Shown piece after piece: positions 7,642-15,739 of a stretch of DNA of 64,000 nt. This DNA is from Roseiarcus sp963759955 (GTDB lineage: Bacteria; Pseudomonadota; Alphaproteobacteria; Rhizobiales; Beijerinckiaceae). Numbering within the stretch: position 1 is the stretch's first letter; the number at the start of each line of letters is the position of its first letter. Below the pieces are notes generated by a model. That model worked only from the letters and a program-made list of their open reading frames with translations. It was not told where the DNA came from and ran no database searches. The position numbers were made by a program, and so were the translations under genes. Where the stretch lies: NCBI GenBank assembly GCA_963759955.1, contig CAVXCA010000026.1, forward strand, positions 60,138-124,137, read 5' to 3'.

Positions 7642-9042
7642 CTACAAACCATAGCGCCTTCGAAGCTTCTGCAAGGATCTTCTGACCAGCTCGATTCCGC
7701 GCCGATTCTTTGCACGCTGATTAAGGTCAAGGCTTCGTTCGAGAAGCTGCTTGGCTTCCTGTGGAGAGCGATATTGAACCACGAAGGACAGGCTTCGCAG
7801 CGTCTGCGCGACGCCGACTTGGTCCCCGTGCCCCTCAAGGATGCCGATGCTGCGGCGATACAGCTCCTCCGCCTCGTTGCGGCGGCTTGCATCCCGCCCA
7901 ATCAGATTCGCCATGCTGTGCAGCGTCTGCCCGACGCCGAGTTGGTCCCCGCGCCCCTCAAGGATGCCGATGCTGCGGCGATACAGCTCCTCCGCCTCGT
8001 TGCGGCGGCTTGCATCCCGCCCAATCAGATTCGCCATGCTGTGCATCGTCTGTGCCGCGCCGTGCCGGTCACCAAGCGTCTCAAGAATGCCGATGCTGCG
8101 ACGATACAGCTCCTCCGCCTCGTTGCGGCGGTCCGCATCCCGTCCGATCAGATTGGCAAGGCTGTGCAGCGTCTGCGCCGCGCCGTGTCGGTCACCAAGC
8201 GTCTCAAGAATGCCGATGCTGCGACGATACAGCTCCTCCGCCTCGTTGCGGCGGTCCGCATCCCGTCCGATCAGATTGGCAAGGCTGTGCAGCGCCTGAG
8301 CAACGTGGTGCTGGCTGTCGATCTCTTCGCCGATCCCGATGCTACGGCGATACAGCTCCTCCGCCTCTGCAGTACTACGACGCCAGCCGAGATTGCCAAG
8401 AATATGCATTGAAATCGCGACTTCCTGGCGGCTTTCGTCCGTCTCGGCAATGCGTCTGAAGAGCGGTTCGGCCTCCCGGCTTCGGTGCTCACGAAACAGA
8501 ACCATGGCGCGCAGGAACGTCGTCTCGATCGTCCCTCGTGGGATCACACCCGATTCTTCTTGCTCGCCCGCCAGCCGCGACGCCAGCCATTGCGCCCCCG
8601 TCAGCGGACCACATGCAGCTTTTCCGTAGAGCGTTAATGCATCTCCGCGCAGACCGAGGGCGGCCGAATGGTAGGCTTGCCCAGCATCGGTGAAAAGGTA
8701 TGCGGGGATGACCGACCCCGCCAGCGAACGATCGGCCTTGTTTGCGAAATCGATCAGAGCCTTATGGGCTTTAGCAACGATTTCCGGGTTTGCAGCCGAC
8801 AGGCCTTGAAGCTCGCGGCGCACATCGGACGCGATGTGCCACTCGCTGTTTCTGGGCACAACAAAATCTGTGTAGTGAAGCGCACTCAGGAAGGCTCCCG
8901 CCGACAACCCATCGACCGGCGCGATGTCGTAAACCGCCCCCGCAGCTGCGTCAGTAAGACTCTCAGCCGTCGCTAGCAACTGGAGAACGCGTGCCGTACC
9001 ACGCGGGGCCGCTTCGAGGAAATCTTGAACTATTGAAGGCAT
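7642..9042 (-). CDS. Helix-turn-helix/TPR repeat protein of unknown function
   Basis: The 466-residue product has no assigned family. Residues 1-100 are helical and read like the winged-helix module that follows ATPase domains in STAND proteins (for example TARVLQLLATAESLTD and SALHYTDFV); this is inference. Residues from about 170 to 225 look like degenerate TPRs. From 226 to about 430 there are five 41-residue units starting EAEELYRRSIGI and ending in ANLIGRDA-type blocks. This is a TPR-type superhelix suited to binding a partner. It starts 4 bases after the upstream gene ends, so the three genes form an operon. GC content is lower than in the flanks. Confidence 0.75.
   Translation of the reverse strand: MPSIVQDFLEAAPRGTARVLQLLATAESLTDAAAGAVYDIAPVDGLSAGAFLSALHYTDFVVPRNSEWHIASDVRRELQGLSAANPEIVAKAHKALIDFANKADRSLAGSVIPAYLFTDAGQAYHSAALGLRGDALTLYGKAACGPLTGAQWLASRLAGEQEESGVIPRGTIETTFLRAMVLFREHRSREAEPLFRRIAETDESRQEVAISMHILGNLGWRRSTAEAEELYRRSIGIGEEIDSQHHVAQALHSLANLIGRDADRRNEAEELYRRSIGILETLGDRHGAAQTLHSLANLIGRDADRRNEAEELYRRSIGILETLGDRHGAAQTMHSMANLIGRDASRRNEAEELYRRSIGILEGRGDQLGVGQTLHSMANLIGRDASRRNEAEELYRRSIGILEGHGDQVGVAQTLRSLSFVVQYRSPQEAKQLLERSLDLNQRAKNRRGIELVRRSLQKLRRRYGL
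7757..8367. repeat. Five tandem 123-bp direct repeats inside the TPR gene
   Basis: The same block recurs with an exact 123-base period: aligned positions are 7841, 7964, 8087, 8210 and 8333. Each unit encodes 41 residues. The units at 8087 and 8210 differ at only a few bases, and those at 7841 and 7964 are also nearly identical, while the one at 8333 is diverged. The near identity at synonymous positions points to recent duplication or gene conversion, so copy number may vary between strains. Confidence 0.92.
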
Positions 9043-9046
9043 CGGA

Positions 9047-9901
9047 TCAGCCGAATTCGCTTTGAAGCTCCATTATACATGTCGCGTATTTCCGATGAAG
9101 CCGCGCAATATCGTCGACATGAGCGGCTACCAAGGCGTGAGCCTCGCCGCGCGCACGATCGGCAGGTATCGCCGGCACAGTCCTAACGATGAGCCTCGTC
9201 AAATCCTCAACCGCCTCATTCCGCGCCCGTTGACCAAGAGTCGTCGGGAGATTGATCTCGAGTCGCGCGGCTGGGGCAAGATCGTGAATGCCAGCGGTCC
9301 CGTCTGAGACCTCGATAAGGTGCACCAGCAGAAGCCCGAAGTCGACGAGATTGTCCAAGCCACCTCGCCACAGATAGCGCCAAAACTCATCCTGATCGGC
9401 CCGCGGGCCGTCGTTGACTACCACCATCATGTGGCCCGACTTGAGGAATTCGGCAAGCCCAACGCGAAGCGCTTCGACCCACCGATCTCGATTGCGGGAC
9501 ATCAGCGCGGGGTTTTCCCCGCCAAAATAATTGTTTTGTATAACGTTGGAGATGTCCGCCTCCACACTGTCGGCCTCAACATCTGCGAAGACGCTCAGAG
9601 CCCCGGGGAGGCCTTCGGCGCTATCCGGCCGGGGCAGTTCAAACTTCATGAGCCTGACGAACTCGTCGCGGATTCCGGAAAGGTACCGAACCGTATAGAC
9701 TTGATGGTCGATACGGATCGAGCGCCAAGTTTGGTTATCGTCCTTACATTCGTACTCCGACTTCAGGGTGCCGAGGAACGCCGAAGGAGCGCAGCGATCG
9801 CCGGCATAGCTGACGCGCACGACGCCTCCTCGACGATTAAGATACGGCGCGAGCTGATCGAATTCGTCGCGCCAATCGATCGGATAGATCCGCCGCGGCA
9901 T
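9047..9901 (-). CDS. Unknown protein, possible degenerate STAND-type ATPase domain
   Basis: I do not recognise the 284-residue product. A strand-loop VVRVSYAGDRCAPSAFL (residues 27-43) sits where a P-loop would be expected but lacks the GxxGxGK consensus. MMVVVNDG could be a Walker B-like strand. FGLLLVHLIEVSD resembles a sensor strand, and LEINLPTTL followed by an Asn/Glu/Ala-rich helix resembles the end of STAND ATPase modules. This reading is inference only. The gene starts 3 bases after the membrane protein gene stops and ends 4 bases before the TPR gene. Sampled lines have 53-57 percent G+C against about 67 percent in flanking genes. Confidence 0.65.
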   Translation of the reverse strand: MPRRIYPIDWRDEFDQLAPYLNRRGGVVRVSYAGDRCAPSAFLGTLKSEYECKDDNQTWRSIRIDHQVYTVRYLSGIRDEFVRLMKFELPRPDSAEGLPGALSVFADVEADSVEADISNVIQNNYFGGENPALMSRNRDRWVEALRVGLAEFLKSGHMMVVVNDGPRADQDEFWRYLWRGGLDNLVDFGLLLVHLIEVSDGTAGIHDLAPAARLEINLPTTLGQRARNEAVEDLTRLIVRTVPAIPADRARGEAHALVAAHVDDIARLHRKYATCIMELQSEFG

Positions 9902-9904
9902 CGC

Positions 9905-10246
9905 CTAGGGCTCAATCTGGATGTTCTTTGCCTCGGCGTCGATGTCACCCTTGGCATTCACGTCGGAGAGGACGTCTGTGTTCGCGTGACCGTCGGTCCT
10001 TACTCCATCCACTTTGACCCTGACATTGCGCCCCCTGAGTCCAGACGCAATCCGGGCGCCGCTCGATTCAGCTGAAAGATTCAGACCTCGCGACGCCAAC
10101 CAGAAACCCGTCGCCCCAAAGACAACGAAACACGCGACCACTCCGCCTAACTGATAGCTCTGCGGGAGGCTGAGCACGTACTTGTCGATGAGCCAAAATA
10201 CAGCGCTCGCCGCGATACCCCCAAGTATGCCTGCTGCGTATTCCAT
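9905..10246 (-). CDS. Small two-helix membrane protein, first gene of the cassette
   Basis: The 113-residue product has two predicted transmembrane helices (from about AAGILGGIAASAVFWL and from LGGVVACFVVFGATGFWL). A C-terminal tail follows that is rich in short Val/Asp/Gly strands, such as RVKVDGV, DVNAKGDI and AEAKNI. Family unknown. In the context of a putative ATPase and a TPR protein it could be a membrane effector or anchor; that is inference. The ATG at 10246 follows a G-rich Shine-Dalgarno-like stretch; an in-frame ATG at 10300 would add 18 basic residues. Confidence 0.65.
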   Translation of the reverse strand: MEYAAGILGGIAASAVFWLIDKYVLSLPQSYQLGGVVACFVVFGATGFWLASRGLNLSAESSGARIASGLRGRNVRVKVDGVRTDGHANTDVLSDVNAKGDIDAEAKNIQIEP

Positions 10247-10418
10247 GCCCGCCCCCACAATTTCGCGTCGGGTACGCCGACTGTCCAGTCTTTTGGCCAC
10301 TTAATCACAATCTGAATACGCGGCCAAGGCGCGATTCGGGCAGTCTGCCCAGCTCTGCCATGGTGTAGCTCTGCGCGCGATGGAATGGCCCCCGACATCC
10401 GGGGCTTGGCGGTTCCCC

Positions 10419-11447
10419 TCACCCCCGCGCGCGCAACCCCGACACCAGCGACCACAGCGCGCGCGTCGCCAAAATATCCGCCAGACGCGGATCGCGGCGC
10501 ACCCGCGCGGCGAGCGCGGCGACCGCGGCGAGGCGCTTGCCCAGCGCCGACGACGACCACCGCTCGGCCTGCTTGGCCAACGCGGCTCGCCCCGAGGGCG
10601 AAATGCGCACGTACTGCGTCTGCATCGCGGCGTCGAACGGGCGGCCACGCTCCATCTCCAGCCGCAGTCTGTGCAATAAGGCCAAGCGCGCCGCGAGCCG
10701 GATCACCAGCAGATTGGCTTCCCCGCCGTCGGCGAAATACCGGGTCGCGCTCGCTTCGAGCGTCGCCATGTCGCCGAGCAGCGCGCCGTCGATCAGCGCG
10801 TCGAGGCTGGACGGCGCCGCCTCGGCGACGATCGCCTCGACGTCCTCGACCTCGATCCGCTCCTTGCCGCGGGCATAAAGCGTCAGCTTGGCGATTTCTC
10901 CGCGCGTCGTCATGCGGTCCGAGCCGAGCAGGCCGACGAGGTAATCGCGCGCCTCGGGCGCGATCCCCAGCCCGGCCGCTCGCGCTTCAGCCTCGATGAG
11001 CGGCCCGAGCGCCCGCTTGTCGTCGGGGTAACATTCGATCGAGGCCGCGTTATCGGCCTTCTCGAACGCGGTGCGCAGCGCCGTTCCCTTTTTCAGCGAA
11101 CCGGCCTCGACGATCACCGCGCAGTCCTGCGGCGGCCGCGCGAACAACGCCTCCACCGCCGGCAGAACATCGCGCGCCTGAGTCTCGATCCACACTGCCC
11201 GCGAGCCTCCGAACATCGAGATCGCGTAGACTTCGTCGGCGAGCGCGCCCGGATCGCGCGCCACCGCATCGCCGTCGAGCCGAGTCAGGCGCAGCGGGTC
11301 CGGCTCGCCAGCCAGCGTCGCCTTGACGAGGGCTTTCACGCGCTCGTGGATGAGCCCCTCGTCAGTTCCGTGGACGAGGAAGAACCGCGTCTCGCGCGGC
11401 GGCCGTTTGACGAAGGCGTCCGCGGTCACATTGCTGATCGACGTCAC
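10419..11447 (-). CDS. holA: DNA polymerase III subunit delta
   Basis: Delta subunit of the clamp loader, which opens the beta clamp during replication. Recognisable segments of the 342-residue protein are FFLVHGTDEGLIHERVKAL, then LADEVYAISMFGGSRAVWIE, VIVEAGSLKKGTALRTAFE, and LGSDRMTTRGEIAKLTLYA. The usual AAA+-like fold has no functional ATP site in delta. The gene commonly follows parB in Hyphomicrobiales; here it lies on the opposite strand, separated from parB by the three-gene cassette. Confidence 0.9.
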   Translation of the reverse strand: MTSISNVTADAFVKRPPRETRFFLVHGTDEGLIHERVKALVKATLAGEPDPLRLTRLDGDAVARDPGALADEVYAISMFGGSRAVWIETQARDVLPAVEALFARPPQDCAVIVEAGSLKKGTALRTAFEKADNAASIECYPDDKRALGPLIEAEARAAGLGIAPEARDYLVGLLGSDRMTTRGEIAKLTLYARGKERIEVEDVEAIVAEAAPSSLDALIDGALLGDMATLEASATRYFADGGEANLLVIRLAARLALLHRLRLEMERGRPFDAAMQTQYVRISPSGRAALAKQAERWSSSALGKRLAAVAALAARVRRDPRLADILATRALWSLVSGLRARG

Positions 11448-11622
11448 AGAACTTTTCGAACCCTTGAGACCGCCCAGCGACCGGGCCTTGCGGCCATCAT
11501 AGCGCGAGCGGCGTTCCGCGCCAGACGGCGACCCGTTTTTCCCGCCAAAGCGGCTTTTCCCACGCGCGAAAATCGTCTAGCAAGCCTTCCGTATCCGGCG
11601 CGAACACGACGCGCCCCCTCCC

Positions 11623-11733
11623 CGTCATGGCCGGGCTTGTCGCCGCCATCCACGAATTGCCGCTGAGCGCGCCCTCGACGACGGAGCCTGCGGACCCAAG
11701 ACGTGGATGGCCGGGACAAGCCCCGCCATCACG
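11623..11733. repeat. Inverted repeat pair upstream of leuB (dispersed extragenic type)
   Basis: The 308 bases between holA and leuB hold no gene. Two 32-base arms, 11623-11654 and 11702-11733, are near-perfect reverse complements with a spacer of 47 bases. Each arm carries a palindrome-like core of GGCCGGG and GGCTTGTC or its complement. Repeats of this GGCCGGGACAAGCCCGGCC type are frequent between genes in Hyphomicrobiales. The longer open frame that runs through it into leuB is not considered coding. Confidence 0.75.
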
Positions 11734-11755
11734 CATTCAAGAGCGGCGAAAATCC

Positions 11756-12868
11756 ATGGCGACCTACAAGCTTCTCCTTCTCCCCGGCGACGGCATCGGC
11801 CCCGAAATCATGGCCGAAGTGGAAAAAGTCATCGCCTGTTTCTCCCGCGCCGGCCTCGCGCATTTCGAGATCGAGAAGGGACTCGTCGGCGGCTGCGCGT
11901 TCGACGCGCACGGCCAAGCTATCAGCGACGCCGATATGGCCCTCGCCAAATCCGCTGACGCGGTGCTGCTCGCCGCGGTCGGCGGCCCGAAGTGGGACGC
12001 CGTGCCCTACGAAGTCCGCCCGGAAGCCGGGCTTCTCAGGCTGCGCAAGGATCTCGGGCTCTACGCCAATCTGCGCCCCGCGATTTGCTACCCCGCGCTC
12101 GCCGACGCCTCCTCGCTCAAGCGCGAAGTCGTCGAGGGCCTCGACATCATGATCGTGCGCGAGCTGACCGGCGGCGTCTATTTCGGCGAACCCAAGCAGA
12201 TCATCGATCTGCCCAACGGCCAGAAACGCGGCATCGACACCCAGGTCTACGACACTTTCGAAATCGAGCGCATCGGCCGCGTCGCCTTCGATCTCGCGCG
12301 CAAGCGCGCCAACAAGGTGACCTCGTCGGACAAGCGCAACGTGATGAAGTCGGGCGTGCTCTGGCGCGAGGTGATCACCGAGTTGCACAAGCGCGAATTC
12401 CCCGACGTCCAACTCGAGCACCAGCTCGCCGACGCGCTCGGCATGCAGCTGGTGCGCTGGCCCAAGCAGTTCGACGTCATCGTCACCGACAATCTGTTCG
12501 GCGACATGCTCTCCGACATCGCCTCGATGCTCACCGGTTCGCTCGGCATGTTGCCGTCCGCCTCGCTCGGCGACGTCGACTCCCAAACCGGCAAACGCAA
12601 GGCGCTCTACGAGCCGGTGCACGGTTCCGCGCCCGACATCGCGGGCAAGGGCCTCGCCAACCCGATCGCGATGATCGGTTCGTTCGGGATGGCGCTGCGC
12701 TATTCTTTCGGCCTCGGCGCCGCGGCCGATCGTCTCGACGCCGCGATCTCCCGGGTTCTCGCCAGCGGTCTGCGCACGCCCGACATTCGCGCCGAGGGTT
12801 GCCGTCTCGCCTCGACAGGGGAAATGGGCGACGCGATCGTCGCCGAGTTGGAAAACACGCCCGCCTGA
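11756..12868 (+). CDS. leuB: 3-isopropylmalate dehydrogenase
   Basis: Oxidises and decarboxylates 3-isopropylmalate with NAD+ in leucine synthesis. The protein starts KLLLLPGDGIGPEIM and has the substrate loop RELTGGVYFGEP. The metal-binding stretch VTDNLFGDMLSDIASML and the NAD-binding LYEPVHGSAPDIAGKG follow. At 370 residues the length is typical. The ATG at 11756 begins the conserved N-terminus; upstream in-frame ATGs run into the inverted repeat. leuCD are not in the window, so the pathway genes are split. Confidence 0.95.
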   Translation: MATYKLLLLPGDGIGPEIMAEVEKVIACFSRAGLAHFEIEKGLVGGCAFDAHGQAISDADMALAKSADAVLLAAVGGPKWDAVPYEVRPEAGLLRLRKDLGLYANLRPAICYPALADASSLKREVVEGLDIMIVRELTGGVYFGEPKQIIDLPNGQKRGIDTQVYDTFEIERIGRVAFDLARKRANKVTSSDKRNVMKSGVLWREVITELHKREFPDVQLEHQLADALGMQLVRWPKQFDVIVTDNLFGDMLSDIASMLTGSLGMLPSASLGDVDSQTGKRKALYEPVHGSAPDIAGKGLANPIAMIGSFGMALRYSFGLGAAADRLDAAISRVLASGLRTPDIRAEGCRLASTGEMGDAIVAELENTPA

Positions 12869-12879
12869 AGACCGTCCGG

Positions 12880-13638
12880 TCAGCCGATCGCCGCGCGGCA
12901 GGTCGGCCGCCGCACGGCGAAACCCTTGACGATGTCGCTCAGCCCCGCCTCGCGCCCCGCGCGCGTGAGAGCGAGGCGATCGAGCAGGCAGGACAGCTCC
13001 CTCGCGTCGATTTTCGCGCCCGCCCCGGCGCAGGCCACGCCGTGCAGCCCGCCATCCGCGCGAGCCGCCAAGCGAAATCCGACGCAGCCGCGTTGCGCGC
13101 GCCCGTCGGCCAACGTCAGGCTCGCCCATTCGACCGGCCCTTGCGAACTGGTCAACATCTGCGAGGCCCCCAGCCGCTCGACCGCGGCGCCGAACGCCGC
13201 CGACGCCTCGGCGATTTCGACGAACAGGCTCTGGGCAACGCGCGGCTTCGCGTCTCTCCACATTTCGACCCGCACCGCCGGCGCATCGCCCTCGAGCGCG
13301 CCCAAGCTGTATGCGTCGCGCCGCGCGCCGGTCGCGCGGTCGATCCGCGCTTCGTAATGGGCGCGAGCGCTCTCGCCGATTTCGAACGTGAACAGCGGCG
13401 CGAGAGTCGGATCGACGATTTCTCCCGACGCGAGCGTGGCGGCGGGCACCGAAGCGGGGTCCGGCGCGCTCCCCGGCGCGGGCCCGAAAGCCGCGACGCC
13501 CACCAACGCGGTCCCCGCGACGAAACCGAGCGCGACGCGTCGGCCCACGCTCCCGCGGAGGCGGCCCCGACGCAGGACCGCGTCCGTCCAATAGGGATCA
13601 AACGGCCCGAAGCCGCCATGCGCCGTTATGTCGCTCAT
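12880..13638 (-). CDS. Membrane-anchored protein of unknown function
   Basis: 252 residues, no recognised family. A short cytoplasmic N-terminus with basic residues is followed by one hydrophobic helix (about residues 33-52). A Pro/Ala-rich linker leads to a probably periplasmic domain with two Cys near the end (CVGFRL and VACAGAGAK blocks) and two more (LSCLLD, PTCRAA). It converges on leuB with an 11-base gap and diverges from metX. Confidence 0.65.
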   Translation of the reverse strand: MSDITAHGGFGPFDPYWTDAVLRRGRLRGSVGRRVALGFVAGTALVGVAAFGPAPGSAPDPASVPAATLASGEIVDPTLAPLFTFEIGESARAHYEARIDRATGARRDAYSLGALEGDAPAVRVEMWRDAKPRVAQSLFVEIAEASAAFGAAVERLGASQMLTSSQGPVEWASLTLADGRAQRGCVGFRLAARADGGLHGVACAGAGAKIDARELSCLLDRLALTRAGREAGLSDIVKGFAVRRPTCRAAIG

Positions 13639-13889
13639 GCCGATTCCCGCGCCCTTCTCGGGCTATTGTCCTCGGCAGATTAGCCCCGCAACGGCGATAA
13701 AACCGTTACGCCGCGGGCAAACGTTGCAAGACCGTCAATGGCTTGTTAACGCGCCCGCCCTGTCGCCTCAGCCCGCGTCCGGCTATCGCGGCAATCGCCT
13801 TGCGCGCCCCGCGATTTCGTTATACCAAACGCTTTGTTCTCCAAATCGAACTCTTCGCGAGGTCCTCGTGCACATTGGGCGCCGTCATC

Positions 13890-15065
13890 TTGGGTGAAGC
13901 CAGCGCACTGACGAAGCCCGGCGCCGCGAGCGAAGCCGACGCGCCGCACAGCCTTGCGCTACGCCTTGGGCCGGACCGGCCGCTGGCGATGGAGGCCGGC
14001 GTCGACCTCGCGCCGCTCACGATCGCCTATCAGACCTATGGCGCCCTCAACGCCGCCAAGAGCAACGCGATCCTGGTGTGCCATGCCCTGACCGGCGATC
14101 AGCATGTCGCCAACCGCCATCCCGTCACTGGCCGCGACGGCTGGTGGGAAACCATGGTCGGGCCGGGCCGGCCGCTCGACACCGACCGCTTCTTCGTCAT
14201 CTGCGCCAACGTCGTGGGCGGCTGCATGGGCACCACCGGCCCCGCCTCGCTCAACCCCGCAACCGGCGAGCCGTATGGCCTCGATCTCCCCGTCGTCACC
14301 ATCCGCGACATGGTGCGCGCCCAGGCGATGCTGATCGATCATCTCGGCATCGATACGCTGTTCTGCGTCGCCGGCGGCTCGATGGGCGGCATGCAGGTGC
14401 TGCAATGGGCGGCGAGCTATCCCGAGCGCGTCTTCAGCGCGCTGCCGATCGCCACCGCCGCGCGCCATTCCTCGCAGAACATCGCCTTTCACGAGGTCGG
14501 CCGTCAGGCGATCATGGCCGATCCCGATTGGCGCGGCGGGCGCTATCTGACCGAGGGCGCGCGGCCCGCCAAAGGCCTCGCGGTCGCGCGCATGGCGGCG
14601 CACATCACCTATCTCTCGGACAGCGCGCTGCATCGCCGCTTCGGCCGCAATCTGCAGGACCGGGCCGCGCGCACCTTCTCGTTCGACGCCGATTTCCAGG
14701 TGGAGTCCTACCTGCGCCATCAAGGCTCGATCTTCGTCGAGCGTTTCGACCCCAATTCCTATCTCTATATGACCCGCGCGATGGACTATTTCGATCTGGC
14801 CGCCGACTACGGCGGCGCGCTGGTCAATGCGTTTCGCGGTTCGCGCACGCGCTTCTGCGTCGCCTCCTTCACCTCGGACTGGCTGTTCCCCACCAGCGAT
14901 TCGCGCGCCCTGGTGCGCGCGCTCAACGCCGGCGGCGCCTCGGTGTCCTTCGTCGAAATCGAAACCGACCGCGGTCACGACGCGTTCCTGCTCGACATTC
15001 CCGAACTTTTCGCCACGACGCGCGGCTTCATCGACGCCGCCGCGCGCGCCCGCGGCATTTCCTGA
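13890..15065 (+). CDS. metX: Homoserine O-acetyltransferase
   Basis: Acylates homoserine for methionine synthesis; an alpha/beta-hydrolase. The nucleophile elbow is GGSMGGMQVLQWA. FTSDWLFPTSDSR carries the catalytic Asp and TDRGHDAFLLD the catalytic His. LTIAYQTYGALN and TGDQHVANRHP are family motifs. The start is uncertain. The frame opens with ATG at 13743, but that leader is arginine-rich and promoter-like. TTG at 13890 gives a 391-residue protein of normal length. metW follows after 19 bases, the usual metXW pair. Confidence 0.88.
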   Translation: MGEASALTKPGAASEADAPHSLALRLGPDRPLAMEAGVDLAPLTIAYQTYGALNAAKSNAILVCHALTGDQHVANRHPVTGRDGWWETMVGPGRPLDTDRFFVICANVVGGCMGTTGPASLNPATGEPYGLDLPVVTIRDMVRAQAMLIDHLGIDTLFCVAGGSMGGMQVLQWAASYPERVFSALPIATAARHSSQNIAFHEVGRQAIMADPDWRGGRYLTEGARPAKGLAVARMAAHITYLSDSALHRRFGRNLQDRAARTFSFDADFQVESYLRHQGSIFVERFDPNSYLYMTRAMDYFDLAADYGGALVNAFRGSRTRFCVASFTSDWLFPTSDSRALVRALNAGGASVSFVEIETDRGHDAFLLDIPELFATTRGFIDAAARARGIS

Positions 15066-15084
15066 CAAGAGAAAGCCGCCCGCC

Positions 15085-15723
15085 ATGCCGAACCAGACTT
15101 CCGCGCCCCGCGTCGACCTCGTCGTCGTCGCCGAAATGGTGGAGCCGGGCTCGCGCGTGCTCGACGTCGGCTGCGGCGACGGCGAATTGCTCGCGCTTCT
15201 TCGCGATGCGCGCGCGGTCGACGGCCGCGGCATTGAACTTTCGCAGAGCGGCGTCAACCAATGCGTCGCCAAGGGCCTTTCGGTCGTCCAAGGCGACGCC
15301 GACGCCGACCTCGTCGACTACCCCGACGATTCTTTCGACTACGTCATCCTGTCGCAGACCTTGCAGGCGACCCGGCGCCCGCGCGTCGTGCTCGAACACA
15401 TGTTGCGCATCGGCAAGCGCGCGATCGTCTCGGTGCCCAACTTCGGCCATTGGCGGGTGCGCGCGCAGCTCGGCTTCAAGGGCCGCATGCCAGTGACGCA
15501 GAGTCTCGCCTATTCCTGGTACGACACGCCCAACATCCACTTCTGCACCATCGCCGACTTCGTCGCTCTCGCGCGCGAAATCGGCGCGACCATCGACAAG
15601 AGCGTCGCGCTCGATCGCCACGGCAATCCGTTGCAACTCGCGTTGCCGACCTGGGCGTGGAACCTGCTCGGCGAACAGGCCGTGTTTTTGCTGCACCGCA
15701 AGCGTAGCGCGCCGGCGGCTTGA
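15085..15723 (+). CDS. metW: Methionine biosynthesis protein MetW
   Basis: A small SAM-methyltransferase-fold protein that partners MetX and is needed for homoserine acylation in several proteobacteria. The SAM-like motif VLDVGCGDGELLALL lies near residues 24-38. SFDYVILSQTLQ, RAIVSVPNFGHWR and SLAYSWYDTPNIH are strongly conserved MetW segments. Length 212 residues is typical. It lies 19 bases after metX. Confidence 0.93.
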   Translation: MPNQTSAPRVDLVVVAEMVEPGSRVLDVGCGDGELLALLRDARAVDGRGIELSQSGVNQCVAKGLSVVQGDADADLVDYPDDSFDYVILSQTLQATRRPRVVLEHMLRIGKRAIVSVPNFGHWRVRAQLGFKGRMPVTQSLAYSWYDTPNIHFCTIADFVALAREIGATIDKSVALDRHGNPLQLALPTWAWNLLGEQAVFLLHRKRSAPAA

Positions 15724-15739
15724 GCGCGCCGCCGCGCTG

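Noticed and set aside
7757..8367. Possible CRISPR array from regular direct repeats
   Set aside because: Period is 123 bases with no distinct spacers, and the units are in-frame TPR codons of one gene.
7761..8459. Plus-strand open frames opposite the TPR gene
   Set aside because: They mirror the repeated TPR codons and contain Arg/Cys/Pro-rich repeats with no start signal.
11729..13591. A 620-residue minus-strand open frame over leuB
   Set aside because: Shadow of leuB and of the neighbouring unknown gene; no domain and unusual composition.
13743..13889. Extended N-terminus of metX from ATG 13743
   Set aside because: The added residues are Arg/Pro-rich, unlike MetX, and the stretch looks like a leader or promoter; not fully excluded.
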